Source: an uncultured bacterium
GTDB taxonomy: Bacteria > Pseudomonadota > Alphaproteobacteria > Rhodospirillales > Rhodospirillaceae
Direction: 5' to 3'
Assembly: GCA_903888485.1 (NCBI GenBank)
Contig: CAISTS010000045.1
Span: 1-64,000, forward strand
DNA length: 64,000 nucleotides
Shown: piece by piece, positions 58,540 to 64,000 of the stretch
How positions within the stretch are numbered: the first letter of the stretch is position 1
Layout of the letters: each line of letters begins with the position of its first letter
Made by a program: the position numbers and the translations under genes
Notes under the pieces: generated by a model
What the model was told of the DNA's origin: nothing
The model's database searches: none
Seen by the model: the letters and a program-made list of their open reading frames with translations, nothing else

Positions 58540-60396
58540 TTGAGGCCAGCCTTGTTACATCCACTCCCTCGCCGCCGTTTGCTTGCCGCTGCCACCGCCT
58601 TCGGTGGCCTGGCGGGGATGCGCCCATTCTTTTTTCGTCCGGCGCGCGCGGCCGATGACGACACCGCGGCGACGCAGCGGTTCAATGGCTGGCTGGAGGC
58701 GCGCTACGACTTCTGGCTCGGCCGCAGCCCCATGGCGCAGGGTTACCTGGGTCTCAAGACCGACGCCGACAAATGGGACGACATCAGCGAGGCGCACCAG
58801 CTCGAGGATCACGCGCGCGTGCGGCAGGAACTCGCCGACCTACGCGATGCCTTCCATCCGAACACGCTTTCGTCTGCCGGAAAGCTCAGCTTCGATCTCT
58901 ATGTGCGCCGCTGCGAGACGCTGATGGAGGCGCACGCCTGGCGCCGCCACCGCTTTCCAGTCAACCAGTTGAGCGGCTGGCAGCAGGAGATCCCCGGCTT
59001 CCTGATGAACATCCACCGCGTCGAAAGCCGCGAAGATGCCGAGGCCTATATCGCGCGGCTGTCGAGCGTTGACGTTCTCGTGACGCAAGTCATCGACCAG
59101 ATGCGCCGCGGCGAGACCGCCGGCGTGCTTGCGCCGCGTTTTGCCTATACCGCCGTACTGCGCGATTGCCGCAATGTGCTGGCCGGCGCGCCCTTCGACG
59201 GCAGCCTGCGCGGCGATAGTCCGATCTGGGCCGACATCAAGGGTAAGATCGACGCGCTAGACGCCGATGCGATCGTGAAGGAAGCCCTGCGCGCGGCGGC
59301 GTTGCGTGCGCTGGTGACGGTGCTGCGTCCGGCGTTCTACGCGCTAATTGCCGTTTGCCAGGAGCAGGAGACGCGCGCCGGCACCGATGATGGCGTCTGG
59401 CGTCTGCCCGCCGGTGAGGCCTACTACACCCACGCTGTGCGCACGCATACCACCATCGACATGTCCCCCGCCGATATTCACGCCTTTGGCTTATCCGAAG
59501 TCGCGCGCCTGCATGGCGAGATGCGCGCCATCATGCGGGGACTTGGTTTTACCGGCGACCTCGCGGCGTTTTTTACGTTCCTGCGCACGGACCCTCGGTT
59601 CCACTATCCGCAGTCGCCTGAAGGCAAGGCCGCCTACATCGCGCGAGCCCAGGAGATCGTCGCTGGCATGACGGCGCGGCTTGACGAAGTGTTCCTGCGC
59701 AAGCCGCGCGCGGGCCTCGTGGTCAAACCGGTCGAAGCCTTCCGCGAGCAGTCGGCGACAGCCGCATTCTATCAAGGTCCCGGCGCCTTCGACGACCGGC
59801 CCGGCACCTACTACGTCAACACTTTCGACATGACGGTCATGTCGACTTTCGAGATGGAGAGCTTGGCCTATCACGAGGCCATTCCCGGCCATCATATGCA
59901 GATCGCCATCGCCCAGGAGACCGACGCGCTTCCGCGCTTCCGCCGCTTCGCCAGCAACACCGCTTACGACGAAGGCTGGGGCCTTTACTGCGAGCGCCTG
60001 GGCAAGGAGATGGGCTTCTTCCAGGATCCCTATTCGGATTTCGGACGGCTGGCGTCCGAACTCTGGCGCGCCTGCCGCCTGGTGGTCGATACCGGCATCC
60101 ACATGGCCGACAAGCGCTGGACGCGCGGGCAGGCGATCGCCTATCTCACCGAGAACACGCCCAACGTCGCCGGCGATATCGCCAATTCGGTCGAGCGCTA
60201 CATCGTCGATCCCGGCCAGGCGACGGCCTACACCATCGGCATGGCGAAGATTCTCGAATTGCGCGCCGGCGCACAGGAGCGCTTGGGCGCCAAGTTCGAC
60301 CTGCGCGGTTTCCACGAAACCGTGCTTGCGGGTGGCTCGATGCCGTTGCCTGTGCTTCAGAACGTGATAGAGACCTGGGTCAGCGAGAATGTCTGA
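58540..60396 (+). CDS. DUF885-family metallopeptidase-like exported protein
   Basis: A 618-residue protein. The N terminus has a twin-arginine/Sec-like leader (PLPRRRLLAAATAFGGLAGM, then ARA-A). Residues about 410-500 hold the metal-site motif HEAIPGHHMQIA, with SLAYHEAIPGHH, FRRFASNTAYDEGWGLYCER and GRLASELWRACRLVVDTGIH, all typical of DUF885. The HExxxGH arrangement suggests a zinc peptidase, but activity in the family is barely known. The start is uncertain: TTG at 58540 (GGTGAGG upstream) or TTG at 58552, no ATG. Its 3' end overlaps the GNAT gene, convergent. Confidence 0.87.
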   Translation: MRPALLHPLPRRRLLAAATAFGGLAGMRPFFFRPARAADDDTAATQRFNGWLEARYDFWLGRSPMAQGYLGLKTDADKWDDISEAHQLEDHARVRQELADLRDAFHPNTLSSAGKLSFDLYVRRCETLMEAHAWRRHRFPVNQLSGWQQEIPGFLMNIHRVESREDAEAYIARLSSVDVLVTQVIDQMRRGETAGVLAPRFAYTAVLRDCRNVLAGAPFDGSLRGDSPIWADIKGKIDALDADAIVKEALRAAALRALVTVLRPAFYALIAVCQEQETRAGTDDGVWRLPAGEAYYTHAVRTHTTIDMSPADIHAFGLSEVARLHGEMRAIMRGLGFTGDLAAFFTFLRTDPRFHYPQSPEGKAAYIARAQEIVAGMTARLDEVFLRKPRAGLVVKPVEAFREQSATAAFYQGPGAFDDRPGTYYVNTFDMTVMSTFEMESLAYHEAIPGHHMQIAIAQETDALPRFRRFASNTAYDEGWGLYCERLGKEMGFFQDPYSDFGRLASELWRACRLVVDTGIHMADKRWTRGQAIAYLTENTPNVAGDIANSVERYIVDPGQATAYTIGMAKILELRAGAQERLGAKFDLRGFHETVLAGGSMPLPVLQNVIETWVSENV

Positions 60397-60811
60397 CCAT
60401 CTTGATGTGGTCGATGCCCGCTTCCTGGAACACCGCGCCCTCGGAGGCGAAACCCAGCCGGGTGTAGAAGCCTTCCACCGCCGTCTGCGCGTATAGCACC
60501 AAGGTCTTGGAACCGAGCCGCGCCATAAGCGCCTCCATGATCTCGGCCCCAAGCCCGCGGCCGCGATGCTCTTTCAGCACCGCGACCCGTTCGATCTTGA
60601 AGCATCCCGGCTCGTAAGGGCGCACGCGGGCGCAGGCGAGGGCGGTCTCGCCATCGGTGAGCAGGAAATGCTCGCAGGCGTCATCCTTGCCGTCCCATTC
60701 GAGATCGGCGGAAACACCCTGCTCCTGGCAGAAGACGATTTCGCGGATATGGCGCGCCGCGGCCATGCGCGCGGCGTCGCCGGTACGGAAGGCGATTACT
60801 TGTCGAGCCAC
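60380..60811 (-). CDS. GNAT-family N-acetyltransferase
   Basis: A 143-residue acetyltransferase. Acetyl-CoA motif A is in KIERVAVLKEHRGRGLGAEI (the R/Q-x-x-G-x-G/A element is RGRGLG). Motif B follows with LVLYAQTAVEGFYTRLGFAS. The N-terminal IREIVFCQEQGVSADLEWDG is typical of the ElaA/AtaT-like and general GNAT groups: an acidic D/E-W-D-G-K-D-D region contacts the acceptor. The acceptor is unknown. The start is GTG at 60811, overlapping the end of cysK by 16 bases, so they are co-translated. The 3' end overlaps the DUF885 gene by 17 bases. Confidence 0.85.
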   Translation of the reverse strand: MARQVIAFRTGDAARMAAARHIREIVFCQEQGVSADLEWDGKDDACEHFLLTDGETALACARVRPYEPGCFKIERVAVLKEHRGRGLGAEIMEALMARLGSKTLVLYAQTAVEGFYTRLGFASEGAVFQEAGIDHIKMVRHSR

Positions 60812-61821
60812 GCCGGGACCGGCAGATCCTTCGAGCGCAGGAAGGCCGGGTTGAACAGTTTGCTCTGATACCGTGAGCCGGAGTCCGTGAGGAAGGTGAC
60901 GATGGTCTTGCCGGGGCCGAGCTTGTAGGCGAGGCGGATGGCGCCGGCGATGTTGATGCCGGTGGAGCCGCCGACGCAGATGCCTTCGTCCTTCACTAGG
61001 TCGAACACGATCGGCAGGGCTTCCTTGTCATGGATCTGGAACTGGTCGTCGATGGGCGCGGCTTCCAGGTTGGCGGTGACGCGGCCCTGACCGATGCCTT
61101 CGGTGATCGAGTTGCCTTCGGCCTTGAGGGTGCCGTGGGCAAAATAATTGAACAGAGCGGCGCCCATGGGGTCGGCCAATGCCACGACGATGTCTTTCTT
61201 CTTGGCCTTGAGGCCCATGCCCACCCCGGCAAGCGTACCACCGGTGCCGACCGCCGAGACGAAGCCGTCGATCTTGCCGTTCACGTCATTCCAGATCTCG
61301 GCCGCGGTTTCGCGGGCGTGGCCGTCGCGGTTGGCCACGTTGTCGAACTGGTTGGCCCAGATGGCGCCGTTGGGTTCGCTGCGGGCCAGCTCTTCGGCCA
61401 GGCGCTGCGAGAATTTCACATAGTGGTTGGGGTCGGCCGCGGCCACGGCTTTGACTTCACGCAGGTCGGCGCCGAGCAGGCGGAGGTAGTCCTTCTTTTC
61501 TTGGCTCTGGGTCTCGGGCACGACAATGACGGTGCGATAGCCCTTGGCGTTGCCGACGACGGTCAGGCCAATACCTGTATTGCCCGCCGTGCCTTCAACG
61601 ATCACGCCGCCCGGTTTGAGCAGGCCCTTACCCTCGGCGTCCTCGATGATGAACTTCGCGGTGCGGTCTTTGATGGACCCACCCGGATTGGCGTATTCGG
61701 CTTTCGCCAAGATGGTGCAGCCGGTCATTTCCGAAGCCTTCCTCAGCTTGATCATCGGCGTATGACCGATGGAGGCGACGACGTCCGGGAACAAACCGGC
61801 GGAGCTGGGGTTGGCTGACAT
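60796..61821 (-). CDS. cysK: cysteine synthase A
   Basis: A 341-residue PLP enzyme that makes cysteine from O-acetylserine and sulfide, the last step of the sulfate pathway encoded at 31979-40300. Motifs: SIGHTPMIKLRKASEMTGCT, the PLP Lys in NPGGSIKDRTAKF, the substrate loop VEGTAGNTGIGLTVVG (T-S-G-N-T in CysK, here TAGNT), and the PLP-phosphate loop GTGGTLAGVG. The substitution of Ala in TAGNT is shared with some cysteine synthase-like proteins, so a related beta-substitution enzyme is not excluded. ATG at 61821 chosen; a GTG nine bases earlier is also possible. Confidence 0.9.
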   Translation of the reverse strand: MSANPSSAGLFPDVVASIGHTPMIKLRKASEMTGCTILAKAEYANPGGSIKDRTAKFIIEDAEGKGLLKPGGVIVEGTAGNTGIGLTVVGNAKGYRTVIVVPETQSQEKKDYLRLLGADLREVKAVAAADPNHYVKFSQRLAEELARSEPNGAIWANQFDNVANRDGHARETAAEIWNDVNGKIDGFVSAVGTGGTLAGVGMGLKAKKKDIVVALADPMGAALFNYFAHGTLKAEGNSITEGIGQGRVTANLEAAPIDDQFQIHDKEALPIVFDLVKDEGICVGGSTGINIAGAIRLAYKLGPGKTIVTFLTDSGSRYQSKLFNPAFLRSKDLPVPAWLDK

Positions 61822-62066
61822 GATTGGCACTTACGGCTGGAGGCTTACGGATGTTGGACCATTCAAACCGACCCCTTCGCGGCCAGAAAGATGGCATCGA
61901 CCGGCTTCCGGGCGCTAAGGGGCCGGAAGAGAAAATGTTCCCTCAGTATAGGTTAAGCGTAGCAGTCTCGTCTCCTGTCCGGAAGGCTGGCACAACGCCC
62001 ATCGCGAGGCTTGATCGCGCCGGGGAAGATAACCACAATCTTGTCCGCCCACCCCAAGGACAGTCC

Positions 62067-63026
62067 ATGACCAATACCGCCGATCAGGGCGCGCCGTTCA
62101 CCTCGCGCTTTTATACGTCGCCGGATGGCCTCAAGCTGCACTACCGCGACTATGCCGGCCCGCCCGGCGCACCCTTCACGGTTCTGTGCATCCCGGGTTT
62201 GACCCGCAACGCCCGCGACTTCGAGGAGTTGGCGCCGCACCTGGCGCAGAAGTACCGCGTGCTCTGCGCCGAGCTGAGGGGGCGGGGGCTTTCCGAATAC
62301 GCCAAGGATCCGGCGACCTATGTGCCCCCGGTCTACGTGCGCGACATGCAGGCGCTGCTGGACTCCGCGGGCCTCGCCCAAGTGGCGCTCATCGGCACTT
62401 CCTTGGGCGGCATCATTTCCATGGTCATGGCAGGGGTCATGCCCCAGCGGCTGTTGGGTGTTGCGCTCAACGACATCGGCCCCGAGCTCGACCCGGCGGG
62501 TCTTGCGCGCATTGCCAGCTACGTCGGCAAGAGCCGGCCCATCACCAGCTGGGAGGACGCGGCCGCCGCCGTCGAAACGCTCGATGGCGTCATCTTTCCG
62601 GGCTACAGCAAGGAAGACTGGCTGCGCATGGCGCGCCGGCGCTTTATCCAGGACGAGACCGGCGCCTTCCGGCCGGACTACGATCTCAATATCTCCAAGC
62701 CCTTCGCCGGCAACGCGGCCCAGGTCAACCTCTGGCCATTCTTCACGCGCCTTAATCAGATGCCGGCATTGGCCATCCGCGGCGAAACCTCGGATCTCTT
62801 GAGCCCGCAGGTTTTTGCGCGCATGAAAGCCGAAGTGCCGCTCCTCCAGCAGGTCCTCGTGCCGCGCCACGGCCATGCCCCCCACCTCGATGAACCCGAG
62901 GCCATGGCGGCGATTGACGCTTTCCTCACTGGACTGCCCCGCCGTATCGGGGTTTTGACCAAGCTGCGCCGCGGTATCGGCGCGGCGGTCTTTCTGGGCA
63001 AGCTCAAGGCCGCCGGCGTCATTTAG
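62067..63026 (+). CDS. alpha/beta hydrolase
   Basis: A 319-residue hydrolase starting at the ATG at 62067 behind AAGGA; the in-frame extension to 61824 is not credible. The fold is clear: YRDYAGPPGAPFTVLCIPGL, TRNARDFEELAPHLAQKYRV, LCAELRGRGLSEY, the nucleophile elbow GTSLGG, the acid in GETSDLLS and the His in PRHGHAPHLDEPEA. The GLTRN-D motif near the oxyanion hole and the LRGRGLSE segment are seen in lactonase/esterase members such as 3-oxoadipate-enol-lactonase-like hydrolases. The substrate is unknown. It is monocistronic, divergent from cysK, and followed by a hairpin. Confidence 0.85.
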   Translation: MTNTADQGAPFTSRFYTSPDGLKLHYRDYAGPPGAPFTVLCIPGLTRNARDFEELAPHLAQKYRVLCAELRGRGLSEYAKDPATYVPPVYVRDMQALLDSAGLAQVALIGTSLGGIISMVMAGVMPQRLLGVALNDIGPELDPAGLARIASYVGKSRPITSWEDAAAAVETLDGVIFPGYSKEDWLRMARRRFIQDETGAFRPDYDLNISKPFAGNAAQVNLWPFFTRLNQMPALAIRGETSDLLSPQVFARMKAEVPLLQQVLVPRHGHAPHLDEPEAMAAIDAFLTGLPRRIGVLTKLRRGIGAAVFLGKLKAAGVI

Positions 63027-63060
63027 CGCCGGCTTCAAATACCATCAGCCGCAAATGGTA

Positions 63061-63092
63061 AAGCCCGCCGCGCTGTTGAGCGTGGCGGGCTT
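63061..63092 (+). terminator. hairpin after the alpha/beta hydrolase gene, probable terminator
   Basis: AAGCCCGCC (63061-63069) pairs with GGCGGGCTT (63084-63092); inside, CGCT pairs with AGCG around GTTG. The tail (CCCATC) lacks a T-run, so termination in this direction is uncertain; in the other direction an A-run also does not follow. Confidence 0.5.
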
Positions 63093-63226
63093 CCCATCAC
63101 AATCGGATATCGATCCGGTACAAACTGTTCAGGGCGGAGCCCTTAAAGGCGGTAGCCTTCCGTTCGCGCCGACTCTCGTAACCGTTCTTGTGTGCTGTCC
63201 CTCAAGAAAGAAAAGTAGTGGTTAGA

Positions 63227-63298
63227 CTACTTCTTCTTGGCCTTCTTCTTGCCTTTCTTCTTAGCAACTTTCTTCTTCGCCTTTTTCTTAGCAGCCAT
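63227..63298 (-). CDS. 23-residue lysine-rich (histone H1-tail-like) peptide
   Basis: A complete tiny gene: ATG at 63298 behind GGGGAA, 23 codons, TAG. The product is MAAKKKAKKKVAKKKGKKKA followed by KKK, that is, 15 lysines, built from (A/V/G)KKK units. All codons are clean lysine triplets (mostly AAG), and the sequence around it is not repetitive, so it is unlikely to be chance. Short K/A-rich peptides of this kind resemble the C-terminal tails of histone H1-like nucleoid proteins (HctB/AlgP type). It could bind DNA or RNA. No neighbour gives further context. Confidence 0.7.
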   Translation of the reverse strand: MAAKKKAKKKVAKKKGKKKAKKK

Positions 63299-64000
63299 GG
63301 TCAATTCCCCTGTTCAGGTGAGTTGGGTTACGTCTGAGCGTTTCGTACCAAACTAAATCGAACACCACGTTCGATGTGAAACGTCCAAACGTTGACGAGA
63401 TAAACGCACTCAGTAAAATTTCACAAGAGATTTTGAAGCGGCGTTCAATTTTTTTCTTGATTTCCTTTTGGACACGACTTCGCGCCATCGCATTCGCATC
63501 GCCGCGCGCATGGTTTTCGACTCAAAAACGCGCGCGACGGCGCGCGCAGGGCGCATCGCGCGCGCATCGTTGTGCGCACCCGCGCCGCACATCCGACGAT
63601 GCCGTCACCTGCGCCATTTTTTACGCCGTCACGGATCGTTTCCGAATGCGATTTGAATCAAAAAGCGGGACGCACGCTGCTTTCAAACCGCGCAATACCG
63701 ACCGCGAGGAAATTCAATAATTTCGCGCACTGATGCGCATTTTTGTCGGCCATGACCGCACGCGCTCCGCGATGGAATTTGTAAACGTCATAGTGCTTGG
63801 CGTTGAGTGCCGTGCGCGCCGTTTTGTGCGGAGCAAAAATGCCCCATGCGCTGCCCTGCGCCGTGCTCTTTTTGATCGGAACGGAGCGCTTGAACGTCGC
63901 GTGAGAGATCGTCGTTGATGCGCGCGCGCGTGATCATCGGAGCGGCGCGCGTCATTGCCGTCGTTAAGCGGATGGTGAGGTCGCTTAACGGTGCGTAAAC
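63299..64000. other. about 700 bases without a recognisable gene at the right edge
   Basis: This must contain the promoter of the lysine-rich peptide gene, but the rest holds no convincing ORF; open frames are arginine/alanine-rich shadows. The composition is odd: runs of alternating CG/GC (for example around 63525-63570 and 63905-63920), interspersed with A/T-rich words and many GCGCAT/TGCGCA hexamers. I see no tRNA, no repeat array and no clear hairpin. Confidence 0.35.

Noticed and set aside
61953-63038. 361-codon minus-strand frame
   Set aside because: Antisense of the alpha/beta hydrolase, which has a clear catalytic triad and ribosome binding site.

Overview
The window is GC-rich chromosomal DNA from an alphaproteobacterium. 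The clearest marker is a complete general stress response (GSR) locus, nepR-ecfG-phyR, a regulatory system confined to Alphaproteobacteria. Supporting signs are a DUF2849/DUF934-containing assimilatory sulfate operon, a fused CysNC, many Tat-type leaders and a GH17-GT2 glucan synthase. The order cannot be settled from the sequence; two PEP-CTERM proteins and the gene mix would fit an environmental Rhodospirillales/Rhizomicrobium-like lineage (inference).

Layout. 1-3349 looks like the end of an acquired segment: an IS66-type TnpA remnant, tiny ORFans, two overlapping PEP-CTERM protein genes, and a 37-nt 3'-tRNA fragment ending in CCA at 3349 that resembles an integration scar. 3350-22240 is mostly ordinary metabolism: a copper-chaperone-like protein, a decayed PAP2 phosphatase, an HpsN-like dehydrogenase with an SDR, a decayed NTF2-like gene, a run of exported enzymes (frameshifted MDR reductase, epoxide hydrolase, carboxylesterase lipoprotein), a DUF6600 protein with 19-residue repeats, a cNMP-binding protein, an ABC exporter, a glutaredoxin-MauE fusion, malate synthase G, phosphofructokinase and an Nramp-related transporter.

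22290-31978 is the most interesting part: a 9.7-kb stress island around ecfG, nepR and phyR. Eight sites match the EcfG promoter pattern GGAAC-N16/17-CGTT exactly and three match it approximately. They precede ecfG itself and small envelope or stress genes (SH3b, CsbD, PRC-barrel, a 95-aa protein, entericidin, DUF3309, DUF883, BON). One lies before a gene-free stretch that ends in a strong terminator, a candidate stress sRNA. One EcfG promoter is built into a terminator hairpin. phyR is cut by an in-frame TAA between its sigma-like and receiver domains.

31979-42663 is sulfur assimilation and siroheme synthesis: cysD-cysNC on the minus strand, then cobA, DUF2849, cysI, DUF934, cysH, hemD, hemB and a precorrin-2 dehydrogenase on the plus strand, so the siroheme cofactor and the sulfite reductase that needs it are made together. 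cysK lies further on (60796-61821).

42723-49206 holds signalling genes (a five-PAS hybrid histidine kinase, a REC-GGDEF cyclase, a lone receiver) and an MFS carrier. 49240-63026 carries hrpB, rlmJ, the glucan synthase, a DUF3445/oligopeptide-binding protein pair, a DUF885 metallopeptidase, a GNAT enzyme, cysK and a hydrolase. The right end has a 23-residue lysine-rich peptide gene followed by about 700 bases without a recognisable gene. Assignments rest on reading motifs by eye; no database search was run.
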